DNA from: Rotaria sordida
Lineage: Eukaryota; Rotifera; Eurotatoria; Philodinida; Philodinidae
DNA: 64,000 nucleotides
Direction of reading: 5' to 3'
Assembly: GCA_905250125.1 (NCBI GenBank)
Contig: CAJNOL010000732.1
Location: 1 to 64,000 of the forward strand
The position numbers and the translations under genes were made by a program. This document shows, piece by piece, positions 25,292 to 40,049 of the stretch. The notes beneath the pieces were generated by a model. It saw only the letters and a list, made by a program, of their open reading frames with translations. It was not told the DNA's origin and did not search any database. Numbering within the stretch: position 1 is the first letter of the stretch; the number at the start of each line of letters is the position of its first letter.

Positions 25292-26940
25292 TTCTTTCTG
25301 TAGAAAATTATTCTTTTTACTGGTTTGAAAACATATTTATTATATAGATAGGATTAATAAAAGAATTTTATCTTTTTTTTTCCTTTTTGAAAAAAATGAA
25401 TAACATTCCAATAGAAATTTTTTCTTTGTAAACTTCATAAATATTAAATGAATATTATAAGTTCGATCAATAATATAAATTTATCAATCGTAGACAAAAG
25501 TTACCGTCTTCCATGAAGTACAACTATTTTTTAAAATATTGAATAGATATTTTAAATGCATACCTACGATAATAATCTCTGATCGCAAACATCAACTTGC
25601 TCCTTCTTTGATTCACACATGCTCTTTCCCTTGTAAAAAAAAACCCATATTCAACGAAAAAATGTATGTTTGTCACTTTCCTATTTCACAAGCTACTACT
25701 GTTTTTATTTAGCGCTAAAGACAACCTCATATGTCTACTGTATTAGCGTCAAAGCTTGTAACACATAGACAAGATCTTCGTAATTAACATGTTCTAAGAT
25801 AGTTAAACTAACTTGACTTCAGTTTGTTCTGTAGATGTAAAAATTTCAAAAAAGACTTGTTATCTTATAAGAATTTTCTAAAATCATCATGGAAAAAAAT
25901 CGATCTTATTAAAAACTAGTATTTGCTCTTCAGCAGATATCCTTAATCAGAAGATAAATATCTCATTTATTTTAAAGTGATTTCTAATCAAATTTGGACT
26001 AGAAATAGCTACGACAATGAAATTTCGAATAAGGGATTGGACGAAAATATTTATACCAACATGATTGAGATAAGATGATGTTTGAATCATAACTCCAATA
26101 CATGCGAAGCAATAGATGGGGAAGACAGTGCTCGCGATCAGAATTTATTGTTACAGGCATATATCCCACAATATCAGTTTAATATTATAAAGAATAATAG
26201 CAATTCATAGGGAGAGGGAGCAGTTACTTTTGTTCAGAATTGTATTTTTACAATCAAATTGAACAAATTATCACATTGGATATTACATTAAAAGTAAAAG
26301 AAACTATTGGCATGTTTTAACACATTTTAGATTGCATGTTTTATACGTGTGAAGATAAGAAATGTGTCTGTATTTTAATAAAAATAATCATTGAATAAAG
26401 AAAGAAGAAAAAAAACCACATGTCCAAGAAGAATGGTGTCTAGCATCTTGTCAAATTTATTGCATAGAACAAACATACAATCATGATATCGTTAATCCAA
26501 ATAGATTAGTTTTATAATCTCGTTATTTTGAAATCAAATTGATAATACTTCATATTGAATTTATCTTTCGATTCATTTATATTTTATTTATTTCATTCAT
26601 ATAGATAATTTGTTGATATATTATTTTTTTTATATCATCTATCATTCAATAATGACTCACAAAAAAGAAAAAAAAATTAGTTGTTATATATGTGTAAAAT
26701 TCGAAATGCGTGATAAATTATACGTTCAATCGTGTCAATTTGTAATAACCCCGAAAAGTATTCATGATGATTGTATGTGAGAGAAACATTTAGATAGATA
26801 TCTTAACATGACGACCTATAGATTTGACCAAACAGTCCAATATTTTAATTGGACAGTAGACATGTCCCGATGATAATGATAGAGAAAAATAGCATACATT
26901 ACCATTATCATTATTAGTTTGTTATTTAAAAGTAAAAGAT
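25292..26940. other. Intergenic, upstream of a long 13-exon gene
   Basis: About 1.6 kb between divergent genes (membrane protein on -, AKAP2/MISP-like on +). No coding or repeat signal; promoters presumably lie here. Confidence 0.5.
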
Positions 26941-29900
26941 ATGAAATTTTTACTAGAACAACCAACATATTCGTTATATAATAATCAAGAACGGATAAAA
27001 TTTTTTCAAAATAATCAATTAATAGATAATCAAGGTAACAACAACAAAAAAAAACTAGATTAAAATTTAATTTTCTTTTTATTTATATTATCTGTAGCTT
27101 CTTCATCATCAATTGAAACATTACAATCTGTTCTTGAAAAAACATTTTTTACAAATAAAATCTCATATACAATAAATAATAATTATTTTATTAATAAATC
27201 TGAAAATTTCTCAACAAATCATTATTGTTCTTCATTATCAAAGAGAATACAAACATATTCTCTTTCAAATCATTCAACAATGGCTATAACAGCAATAACT
27301 AGTTTTTCCGAAGAACAAACAAATAGTTTCGATTATGATAATACTTATTTTTATCCTGAAGAAATAAATAAATTAGATGATATTTCATCTCTTACAACAA
27401 TTACATCATATTTACCAATGGAATTAAATACAATTGAACATGACACAAGCGTTTATTCAGATATGACTAGTTTTTGTTCAGATTCAGATGATATTTCAGA
27501 ATCAATAATATTCGATATTCAACAAAATAAGAATAGTTATATAAGTTCGGATATACAGTAAGTTAAATTCAAGATTTTAAACATATAGATTAAAATAAAA
27601 TTAGTGATTATTTTAAATATTTAAAATTGATCAATAATAGGTTAATCGAATTTTTTTTTATATCATTAGTTAACATGAAAATTTTAGTCAATTATGTGAA
27701 TATTGAAAAAATTTCTTTCTAACAAAATCGCTTCGATAGAATATTAAGTATTACTCAAAAAAACAAAGTTTAGTATTAATTAATATAGTGTGTGTGTGAA
27801 TGATCGAATTATTCGATCTAAAATAATTTTATCGAAAAGTTCTTGTCTGTATATAAATTAATTTTTATTGCAATAGAACATCATGCAAATAGAATATTCA
27901 TTTTTTGAGGTGAGATTTACATACATCAAATAGAAAATTTCATCGACCTTTTAGTAACGTCTTAGCATAGTAGCGTAACTTGGATTAGTATTTTTTTCTT
28001 TGAATCGTTCATCATTATCATTTTTCGATTGTGAATAGTCAAAGTCTATTAGCCGTAATGTCGATTATTGTTTTTTTTTTGAGTCAACAACATTCCAGAT
28101 TTTTTTAAATGGAGTTCATTCTATCTTTCAAAATCGTACTATCATCATTATTACATTTTTATTTCATAAAATAAAACTTGATACTCTGTCAGTAAAGAAA
28201 CAATATTATATATATATATATTTGTTGATATATCATTTTTCTATAACCTTTGTTCTTTCTGGTTTTTTTTTATCTATTAGAAATTTAAATGTCGAAAATG
28301 AAAAAATGACGCCGATAAATGTTAATTTAACTTCATGTAATTCTCAATTTACTGGTTTAGTTTATGCAATAAAATGTACAATTATAAAAGAAAAAGAAAC
28401 TGATGATGAACAAACTTTATCCGTTTATGACAATGTTAATTATTATTCTGAACAAAATAATAAGATAAGGTCACATGCAGACAATGTCTCGTTAAATTTA
28501 CCGATGACATCGTCTATACAAGACAATCATTGTCCTATGACTTTTACCGGTGAACAACTGAATAAACAAGAAAAAAAGAGAACAAATGAACAACAAGAAG
28601 AAGATGATGACAACGATGATGATGATGATGATGATGATGACTATTTTATAGTAGATCAACAAAAAACAATTGATCAGTTAACAATGATGAATAATGAAAA
28701 TGAAATCGAAAACGACGAAGAATATGATCATGATAATGAACATTTTGAATCAACTAGATTATATGATAATGGACAACATGATGGAAATCTTTCTGATGAA
28801 TCTCAATATTCAGATGATTTAAAGTTAGTTTGTGTTTTTTTTTGCTAATAATATCTTAAATCAAGATTATAAAAAAAAAAACAACAACAAATCTTATCAT
28901 GTAAAACACATGGGAAATAATATTTATCTCATTAGTTTAATTCCTTTGATATTCGTTTCTATACATTCTCTTGATTATTTTATATCGAAATATATACGTT
29001 TGTTTTTTTTTTTAATAATAAGAAAAATATTTTTATTTAAATAATAATAATCTCAAGTGATCAAGGTTGTAATAACTATTATTCTCTCTCTCTCTGATGA
29101 ACATTTTTTTTCTTATATTACTATTTATAACAAAAAAAAAATCTACATTGTCAATCATTGTTTGATTTTAAATATAAAGTTTTCATCTATTTGAAATTGA
29201 AGATTATTTGTTAAATATAAATTCATTCAGTTGATTTCGAAATTCATGGTCTTTATAGTCGTTTTTTTCTTTTTGCAAATCTCTTACATATAATTTTTTA
29301 TCCGTTCTTTCATATATGTACATTGAAAGCGACCTACAAAATGGATCTATTCGTTTTAATAATAGCTACTAACACTATATAGTATAGTCCTAGTTCAGAG
29401 TGATGTAATAAGCAGAATAGAATTTCTTCCTCTTTCCAGCTCTTTTTTTTTTCAACATACTGTTAAAGGCGTTAACAAATGTGAGAAAAAGTTCAGTCAA
29501 ATCATTTTTTTTTATCTACCACATAGTTAAAAAGAAACGTATAAAGAATAGAATGATGACCAATTGCATGATGTCGTCGATAGAAATTGACCGTTTCATT
29601 CTCTAGTGTTTTTCTTTTTTCTTAGAAAAGAGAAAATACATATGCTAGGTCAGCAGTAAAAGAAATGTACTATGTCATGAGCACCTTTTTTGTTCTATTC
29701 ACTCTCTTTGATATGCTTAACCTTCTATTGTAGAAGATATACATTGGTATTTCTCTCTTTTTTTTTTTTTTTTTTGTTTCGTCTATGCTATTAATAGTTC
29801 ATGGACATTTAACATCAAGGTCTTGTTTCACTCGTTAACTAAAATCGAAATGTAAATGGAGAAGACATATAATATAGTGAATTAAATCAAAGAATCAGTT

Positions 29901-32900
29901 CAATTTACGATTCTTCCTATGAGCGTAAGTGAAATTGTATAGACATGTGTATGTATTTAAGAGTCACTCCAATTTACATCACGCTCGATTCAACTCAGTC
30001 AGTAGTCTCAAGAATTTTTGTTTATATCGTCATAGTATTTGAAAAGTCGTCTCTATTTTAAAATGATTTTTGAGCAATATATATATATATCATTGATTTC
30101 TTTAGAAGAAAATGATTTTTCTATTATTATCCGATGAAATTCTAATAAAAAGAAAAATTGTTCAAAATATTCTAATATCTTCATTGAGATTAACAATATA
30201 TTTCTCTATCTAGAACAACATATTCTATTACATGAAATCAATTTTTTACAATATGTCAGAACTTGATTGAACACCTTTTCATGATAGAAGGTCATGACTC
30301 ATATACAACAACTTGAAATAAATATTTCCCTAGTGAATGTTTTTTACCTGACCTTGATAAGTCTTATGCTATTCATTCTTGAAATACTTAGAATAATATA
30401 TATATATTTATCTTTATTAGCTCAATTGAACATTTATTAAATTATATTCTAAAATTAATGTCATTTTATATTACTATCTATTTTTCTATATAATAAAATA
30501 TAAATTTCTTCATTAAGTTAATTTATTTATATAGATATTCATTAGATACAACACAAAATAGTTGTACAAATGATAATTTTAATAATACAAGTTCAATATT
30601 ACGTCAAGAAGCTATATCTATAACAAAAGTTCGTTGTAAACAACGTACAAATTGGATACGTTCATCACCACCAACAACAATCAATAATAATTCAACAAAT
30701 TTTATTAAATCATTTTCATTAAATGATCATGGTAAGAATAAAAAATAATAATGAAAATTTTCATTTTTACAAATAAGTATTATAAAAAGACAGTAATTAC
30801 TTTTATATTAGGTAGGACATACTCAGATGTAAATATACTCTTTTTCTTTTATTTGCTTGAATCAATTTTGCATAGTATATAAAATGTACGAAAGAAAAAA
30901 AAAAAAAAGAAAAATTGAGTTCATGAGTTATTATCGTTCTAGTTGATGGAACGAATGCAACTTCTACTTGTCTAAACTCAAACGTGAACTCGACAACACA
31001 TGTTCAAACAGCAGCTACAATGTTGTTACACAAGAATTCTATAGAGTATGTACAAAATTTCTCTCTTTTTTTTTTGTAGATTGAAAAAAAGGAAGAACTC
31101 TATGACTCACTTAACAAACTGATTCATACTCATCTCTTAGTTTATGATTTATGCATAGATTAACTAATCTTTCATACGTTTTTCTTTTTATTGTAGTTGT
31201 AATAAAAATGAAAATAAAAATGGTGAAGCACTCTCTTATGACTTGCTACAGTTGAATCATGATCATGGTTCGATCAAAACTAATAAATCGATATTACCAC
31301 CAATGTTAAAACCATCCAACGCATATGATAAAGGTATGAATAATATAAAAAAGGAATCTCTTTAATGTGTAGTATTGACAGGAACAGAAGTTTCTTTTTT
31401 TCTTTTTTCTTGTCGGCGGATAAAATGCAAACGACCATGACGACGGCCGTCCTCTTGCACTGTTAGTCGTCAGTCGTGATCTTACTTTTTCTCCTTTTTT
31501 TCGATGAAAGAAAAAAACGAGAGAGAGAGAAAAAAAAAGACGAGAGAGAGAGAGAGAGTAAGACAAAACAATCGATATGTTGTTGTTTGCATATATTTTT
31601 CAGGTAAAAAAAAAAAAAAAAGAAAGATGCATCTAATTTCTTTTCTTTTGTGTTTATATAAATAGACGATTAGATGACAAAGCCTAATCTACGTATATAT
31701 TCATCATCAAGAAAATAACCTGTAAGCAAAAAAAAATACGATAGAGTATTTTTCTTTTCCTTTCATTTCTATTGAGACTGAGTAATCAGTATCGGTATAT
31801 ATTGGGTCTGAAACATCTGTCTATTCATTTTTGTTTTTAATCTTTAGCATTAGACATAAATCCAAACTTATCGATATGTTTTTATATGCATTCAACTGAC
31901 AGCAACTTGTTGAACTCTTTGAAATGATATGAATGATTTCATTGTGATGCACTCAGATTTCATCTACAAATCTTTGTTGTTTTTTTTTTTCTTTTTTCTT
32001 CTTCTCTTCCTTTGAGATGTATATTGAATCATGCATACTCATACGTACACACGTTTTCTTTAGCATATATATATATGTGTATATTGAGAGATTGAAATAA
32101 TGGTAATTTTGTTTTAGATGCATCAACATCATCAATAACAACAACAACAAGTAAAAAGACAAACAGTTTTTATTTTATTCATCATCAATCATCTTTAATT
32201 CCTATTCAAGATTTATTAAATAAAAATATTAATAAAAATATTGAAATTATACAAATGGATGAAGACGAATGTATATTAGAAATAGTTGATGGTGCTTTAA
32301 CACTTGTACCAAAAGATAAATCAACATCATCAACAACAAATAGTTATGAAGAAAAATCTGAAGACAAACGAAACAATTCTATTGGTTATCAAAGAAATAA
32401 TAATTATGGTAAGAAATGAAATCGAGAAAGGAAAGAAATCCTTGATATGATGTTTTTCTTTTCTTTTTTTTTGCTAAATTCAAATATGATGACTAAATAA
32501 ATAAACTGAGATGTACAACATCTGTTTAATGATAAAAGCAGGTGTACAGATGTTGACTAAAATTTAAATTAAGCTATTAAAAGATAAGAAGGATTACATT
32601 ACTCTTTTCCCCTTTTTTTTATTCGGTAGTCTATTGAGTTCGAGTCCAAAGTATTTGCACGCGATGAAATATAACCTATGAAAATCAATATTTTATATAG
32701 ATTCTTCTAAACGTATAGAAAGCTCATCATCAAGAACATCATCAGTTTCTACACCATCTTTATCAGAACATGAACAAGAACAGGACCAAGAACAAGAACG
32801 TGATGAAATAACATCATCCCGATTATCATGGAATAAAGAAGAAGAAGCTCAAGGACCATTTATACTTATACGTGATGTTCCATCAAAATCTTCTCCTCTT

Positions 32901-35900
32901 CCATCACAATCTTCTCCTCTTCCATCACAATCTGAACAATCTGTTGATTTACTTGATTTATTTTCTACGCCAGTGATACCATTGTCAAATTCAAATTCAA
33001 ATGCTAATAATAATAATAAAAACACGAAAAATTTACTTGATGATAGTTTATCATCTGTTTCATCTTACGAAAATAATAATAATAATATTAATGATAATAA
33101 TTCAAGTTCAGATTCATTTGAAAGAAAAAAAATACGTTCATCATCACCAATACAAAATCAATTCAAATCTTCATCATCACCAATACAAAATCAATTCAAC
33201 TCTTCAGCATCACCAATACAANNNNNNNNNNCATCACCAATACAAAATCAATTCAACTCTTCAGCATCACCAATACAAAATCAATCAATGTCTTCATCAT
33301 CATCAACATCAATCAAAGGTAAGTGTAAACAAAAACAGATTTCATTATTATTCTATAACTAAAAGAAAAAAAAAAGAACACTTTAAAAACAAAGAATTTT
33401 TTCTTTCAATAAAAACCTATCTTGACTAATTAGTAATAAAAACGACGGAAATATATGTTAGAAATCTTATTTAACATATATACAGATTCGTAAATATTTA
33501 ACTGAAAACTCGTTATTTCTAATGAAAAATAACCTTCAGGTTTTTTTTTTTTGATTATAAAATACAACTGAACTTCATTTACATCTCTTGAGAGATTTCG
33601 TGACATGTATCAATGCTTGACATTGATTATAAATCTCTCTCTCGCTCTCAGTTGAATATTTTCATCACTACTTTTTTCATTATATACCTTGTTCTGAGGA
33701 TATATATAAATACTTCAATAGAAGGAGATTTCTTTTGTTTTAAAATGATTGTTGTATTTCGTTATTTTCTTTTTCTTTGTTTTTTTTTATCCGATGTATA
33801 ACACTCTAATTGTTGTACAATGTTTATTTAATCTCTCGGCTTCGCATTGACATTCTTCTTCCGGGATATAAAGAGGAGTTTAGATCCGAAGGTGGTACAA
33901 TACTTTTCGGAAGATGAACTAGTCCTATTTAGTTCTTTTGTTTATTGAACAATTTCTCTTTGTTGTTACTATTTTAATCTCCTATGTATGTGTATAACGA
34001 GAACGCAACAGATTGTTCATTATTTTCTTCTTTGCCTATTGCAAAGATCGCTGACCTAACTAATGGACAATTTGGTACGTGTTAACTTAATAGTGCCATT
34101 GTCTCATCTATTTTTATTGAGTACAGACACTTTTAAATAAATTTTTATATACATCTTGAGACAATACTTGATATTATATAAGTGACTATTTTTTTTTTTG
34201 TTTAGACGATATTCCTCCAGTATCAACATCATTAAATAAAAGTTCTGTTCTAACTGAACTTGTTCAAACAATTGAAAAACCTGAACCTGAATTAATCGAC
34301 GAAACGGAAATCAATTATCCAATACCTAAGACTGAACCACCACCAGCTGCTAAACCAATAAATAGAGCTCGTATAAGCGAATTTGCATCACTTCTATCAT
34401 CATCTGTTCATTTAACTCCACCACAAACAATTAAAAAACAAGAAATACCTAAAACTATTTCAACTATAAATCGACCATTACCATCACCTTCACGTTCTGA
34501 AGATCAAAGTTTTTCTTCTGTACAATCAATAAATAGTGATCGAGACGAACGTGAATCATATCATACAGTAAAATCAAATAATAATTCCGAACAAGAACAA
34601 AGTAAAAAACATATTGATGCACGTTATAATGAAAAAATTGACGATCGAAATTCCATACAAATAAATACATCAAATATAAAAGCATTATTCGAACAAAAAA
34701 TTTCTGATACAAATAAAGCATTAACTCAATCAAGCGAACATTTATTACATTTACATGAAGCAAGACAACGACATAGAAAAGTACCAGTTAGTTATGGAAG
34801 TTTAAAACGTAATTTACCAAACAATCCACAACAAACAACATCAATTAATACTAATCGACGACAAACACATCAAGATTTTCCAACTATGAATAAATATACA
34901 GATCATATTGTTGGAACAAAAGATGTCGTTATTGAAGACAAACAGGTATGAAAAAATGATGGAATAAAAAAATACGCATATGTCAATATGAGATTTCTTA
35001 TGACAATATATTAATATACATACATTTATTTTCTGTCCTTGATGGTAAAAAAAGAAAAAAGAACTTGAGAATTATTTCACAAGTGTAACTAGAAAAGAAA
35101 ATATTTTTCTTTTCTTTTGGCTTAATAATAGACAATGTTATTGCTTATCAAATATATATGAAGAGCAATCAAATCTTTTTCTTGTTCAACACTCACCCAT
35201 TATAGATTCTTAAGATTTTGTAAAGTAATAAATGACAGAAGAACGGAATAAGTCTAGTCTATTGAAGTGGAATAATAAATATCCTCAGGTTAGTATTCAA
35301 GGCTGATGATAAAAATTCAAATATTAACTTTTTTATAGTAATGTAACATAAGACAATTTATCAGAGTTTAGATTATACGTACATTGAACCTTCATGTGAC
35401 AACTTCTATCAGTTTGTAGACACAATTTTGATTATCATTTGTCTCGATCTACTAATTATTTTCATGTTTTAATTTACAAAAAAAATAATAAATTACTAAT
35501 TCTCAGAAAGAATCAAATAGTAAAATTTTTCTATCAATAGATGATTCATTTGTAAAATTAATCTATAAAAGAAGAAAAATAAAGCCTTTGTATATATATC
35601 CCATTGTAAACTTATTCAAGTTAATGTTTCTTTTCAATCATAAATAAATAATAATCAAGATAACATATCGTATTATTGTAGTATGTTTATCTAATTATAA
35701 AATAAAGTGTATATTCATGAGGTTTCTATTGTTTTAAACTTATTGTATAATTTATTTTAGCCTGAATCTGTTCGTCAAACTCAACGTTATGTTAGTAATA
35801 CACGTCGTAATAATACTGATCAAATAATACGTCCTGGAATTGATTCTTTAATAACATCACCAGTTTCAATACCAAATGGTTATTATTCCGAAACTTTAAT

Positions 35901-37406
35901 AGCACGTGAAATTCGTGAAACAAAAGAAAAAGAAGAAGAATTACGACGACAACGTAAACAATGTGGTCTTGCTGAAGATTTATCATCTGCAAACATAATT
36001 TCAAATAATGATTTAAATCAATCTGATATATCAACAAAACAACCAATTAAAAGTAATTCATTTTTATCAAATTTAGATTTTTTTACATCAAAAGTAAATA
36101 ATTCATCAAATGAATTACCATCACCACGTCGTTCAACAATATCAATACAAAATATTGTTTATGATTCTCATACATTATCACCACCATCACCATCATCATC
36201 ATCATCATCACATGATGAACGTAAACAAATTTCAAATATTGTTTCACAAGAATTAAATCGTTTTAATAATAATGGTATACCTATTATTCGTACAAGTTCA
36301 ACAAATAATGTTATTCATCGTTCATCATCAAATCAAAATATGCTTTCAACACAAAATACAAATAATATAATTCAACGTGAAATTGAAGCTATACGTGCTA
36401 AAGAAGCTGAATTACGTCAATTAGGTCGAATACAACATACAAGTGATGAACATTCGGATCCAAGAAAATATCAAGAATTAGTTTCAACATTACCAAAAAG
36501 TCAATCTGTTAATACATTATCAACAGGAAAAGTAAGAAGAGATAGTGGACGATCATCATATGGACCTATAATTGTACCATCTAATGGAGTTTTTAAAACA
36601 AAACCAATGAATAATAATAATAATTCATGTAAGAAATTTGTTTTTTTTTGTTAATATTACTTTTATATTTTTTTAATTATTTATTCTAGCTATTTCATCA
36701 ATACGAGGTAAATTTCCAAGTCCAAATCCTACAGCACCTATTATTAGTTCATCAAATAAATCAATTGATTATTCAAAATTATCAACAACTGATCGACTTG
36801 AATTAGAAAAACGTGAATGTCAAGAAAGAGAACAAGAATTAAGGTAAAATCTTTTATAATATTCAAATTAAAATATATTCTATCTTTCTATAAAGAATTA
36901 TATCTTATAATTTAATTATCGAAAGATTAAAATGAAAATAGATTGAGTTCGATTTTTTGATCTATATATTTATAAAAAAAAAAAAAAACTAAAAATATCT
37001 TATTCGATGTAAGAGCTTATATTAATAACAAACAAAAAGAGAAAGAAAGAAAGACTTACTAAATTATGGCTTCGAAATGTTAATTTTATTTAGAAAACAA
37101 CGTCATTCAATAACTAGTATTCCAACGATTCTTAGTCCAACAGTAAATAATGATTCAGAATATGTAATACAAGATGAACATGAAGAAGATCACGAAGGTT
37201 ATTTTGATCGAATAGAACGATTAAAACGAACAGAAGATGAAGTAAATTGTTTTATTTTTTGATGTATTAATTGAAATTACTTTTCTTGTTTGTAGAAAAC
37301 TCATGCTCCAATAATTCGTCCAGCAAAAAAATTAGATTTGTCACAAAGATGGGAACAAATGATAGCACATAAAACAACTGATGATAATGATGATGATGAT
37401 AATTAA
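26941..37406 (+). CDS. Long low-complexity protein with AKAP2/MISP-like C-terminal motifs
   Basis: Thirteen exons in phase: 26941-27034, 27098-27557, 28281-28823, 30535-30731, 30943-31045, 31197-31333, 32118-32408, 32701-33318 (contains a 10-N gap), 34206-34945, 35761-36628, 36690-36843, 37094-37241, 37296-37406; about 1,487 residues. Most of it is Ser/Asn/Asp/Gln-rich and likely disordered, with an Asp run near 28605-28640. Exon 9 has a helical IKALFEQKISDTNKALTQ. Exon 10 carries two related motifs, AREIRETKEKEEELRRQR and QREIEAIRAKEAELRQLG, which resemble the repeated (V/R)EREIQ...RE.ELR elements of the AKAP2 and MISP actin/kinase scaffold proteins. The protein ends KKLDLSQRWEQMI and an acidic tail. 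The family call is tentative. Introns 3, 6 and 9 are long (0.8-1.7 kb), so exons 1-3 could belong to a separate transcript. Confidence 0.6.
33148..33290 (+). repeat. In-frame 33-bp minisatellite with assembly gap
   Basis: Four to five copies of a 33-bp unit coding SS(S/A)SPIQNQF(N/K). A run of ten N (33222-33231) sits inside the array, so the true copy number is unknown and the protein length given is a minimum guess. Confidence 0.85.
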
Positions 37407-39506
37407 AGTGAATTAATTTGTTTTCTTTTTTTTTTCTTCTTATTTACATTTAATATACGGGTGCTCTTGTTTGAAGACAAACGTTCTTATAGTCATTCCG
37501 TTGCTTTGTTTTTTTTTCTTCTTCTTCTTCTTTAATTAGTTTGAAATTCCAATAATTTTTTCTTTTCTTCTTTTATTGTATATTTATATTCGCTAATAAC
37601 TGGTAATCAAAATCATAACATATATATGCATACCACAAAAAGAAAAAGACAAAGAGAAAATCTTAAAATAAGTTCTGAATTATTTGTTGTGTTGTATCAA
37701 AATGTTTTTTTTTTTTCTTTATTATTCTATAATATATATCTTTTCTTTTAACATTATTTGTTTACTAGATATATCATAGAGAGAATTCTTGAAAGACAAA
37801 AAGGAAAGAATTATTTGAGTAGAAAAATTAAATATTCAATAAAAATGGCTAATTGCACAAAATGCGTGATGTATGGTTAGTACGTTATTAGGATGAATAC
37901 AATAATTAGAGAAAAAAAAAAGTCAACTAATTATCATACAAGTTTAAAATAGAATTTTTGTGAATTAATATAATGAAAATTCAAGCGTGTATTCATCGAT
38001 TCTTCAGATAAGAAATGTAGAAGATATGTGTGAATCATACACAAGTAATGACTAAGACATAGGAAATTATCTCAAATTTCAAACCTCTATTGCAAGTATC
38101 GTAAATAATTTAACATTGGTTTTTTATCACTACGTTCATTGAGCGACACAGTTTGTGGCATATATTTCACTATTATTTTCAACTCTTTACTATGGTTCAA
38201 TTATTCATCATCGAATAAGAGTAATTATGAGATTATTAGATAATAGATTGTTCGAATATGCGGCGACGCACTACACAATATTTTATAACAATAATTATTT
38301 TTCGCTCTCGCAATTTATATAGTAACCATTGTTTGTAGAATTACTAGTCATGTTATCAAGCAACAACACGTGTGACATCATGCACTAGATTACACTAAGA
38401 GTTACTTGAACAGAAAACACTATCTTACTTGTGATTGTTATCTGATGTTCTGGATTTACGCGATTGGCATGTTGATTTCATTTCAATATCTGAAGATAAA
38501 TAAAAATAGTATCAATAATGACATATAATCAATATAAAACTTACTTTCACTATCGCTACAATCCTTGAATATGTTACAACTAGTATTTAAACCATGAAAT
38601 TTATTTTAGGAATCATAGGTTGATTTGCATCGAGTATAGTTTTTGTCAGATATATTCAGTCTGTTGCCTAAATCTTTATAATTTTTGTAAGGTATTGTCC
38701 AGTCTAATTGACAGATTATAGGAGATTTTTGCTTGCTACTGTGTAATAAATACATATATCTTAAAACAATGCACATAATAACAAGTATCGTTGTAATAAT
38801 TGTTCAGAAGAAAGATCAACATTGGCGAACATCACGTATAAAATGAAAAAACAATGGAGATTAGAATAATAGTTCTTTTTAGATGTGATGTGTAAACTCG
38901 AAGAAAAAAACCAGTATGAATAAGATATTCATCATTAAACAACCTATTGTTTCACTTCTTGACAAAATAGAATCGCATTGGCGTAACGTTATTGTGTGAC
39001 TACAACCAGTATATACCTGTAATATATATATTTATGTGTAGATAAGATACACTGCAATATAAAAGTAATCGATGAAGCAAAAAAATGTTAGCTACACTAC
39101 AATATTTTTGATAGGCCAGAGATATAAAAATGTGTGAACACATGACTTCGACAAAAAATGAGTGTTTTCGTTTTTATTATAAGCAAAAAGCATACTATGT
39201 ATTCACTGAAGTGTGAACTGCATTAAGACAATATTTTTCTCGTGTTATAGGAGAAAATGAGAAGCAAAATATGTCGATTTTATCGTAAATAAATTTATTA
39301 GTTTTCTTCATCATCAAAAAATAATTACTTATTTACATTTTCATACAGCTGTTTCATGAATAATTATGATTGATATAGGGACTCTACGAACAAAAAATTC
39401 AATTCAATCAGAATCATTAGATACTATGTAGTAAAGTACTAATATATGTGGAGATATTTTTGTTTCTAAATTTCATGTTATTATTTTTCGAACGAGTGAA
39501 ATAACT
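37407..39506. other. Intergenic, about 2.1 kb
   Basis: AT-rich, no coding signal or clear inverted repeats. It follows the AKAP2/MISP-like gene. Confidence 0.5.
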
Positions 39507-39848
39507 ATGACTGGAAAGGTTAGAGGTAATGAATATATTCATCTTACGAGAGCTAGTAAATTCGATAATCGAATGTGTTCAATGAATACAGTTATTTTTG
39601 ATATAGCAGATGTCGGAATAGGTTATGTTGTCCATGAACAAGCCGTCAGTGTTGCTATTGAAGGAATAGATCATGTGTATTATTATGAACCATTAAGAAA
39701 CCAACGAGTTACTGGTCTTGAAGCAATTTATTCATTGTTAAATACGAACGGTAGAGCATTTATATTATTGATAATAAGAATGGGAAAGTCTATGAAGTAT
39801 TATTATACGTGTCTTTGTTTTCTCGTGTTTATTCATTTTTTTTATTGA
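39507..39848 (+). CDS. Doubtful 113-residue ORF, unknown
   Basis: The first 90 residues have ordinary, non-repetitive amino-acid composition (TRASKFDNRMCSMNTVIFD, ADVGIGYVVHEQAVSVAIEG, VTGLEAIYSLLNTNGRAFIL), unlike chance AT-rich ORFs here; the last 20 are hydrophobic and may be intron read-through after a GTATTA near 39796. I recognise no family and see no second exon. It may be a gene fragment or a short real gene. It lies 200 bp from the 3' end of the convergent His-rich gene. Confidence 0.35.
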   Translation: MTGKVRGNEYIHLTRASKFDNRMCSMNTVIFDIADVGIGYVVHEQAVSVAIEGIDHVYYYEPLRNQRVTGLEAIYSLLNTNGRAFILLIIRMGKSMKYYYTCLCFLVFIHFFY

Positions 39849-40049
39849 TAGTTTTGATAGAAGAAAAGTATTTTTTTCAACTGAATTGGATTTGAAAAAA
39901 AATATCGGATGTTGTTTTTTGCATTGATTGATGATTTTAGTGTTTTATTTTATTTACAAATAACAATCTTCATTACTTTTTTTTTTGTTTTGACACTATT
40001 TCATAATGTTGTTTTATTTGAAAAGTGTTAAATATATAAAATAATTAAG

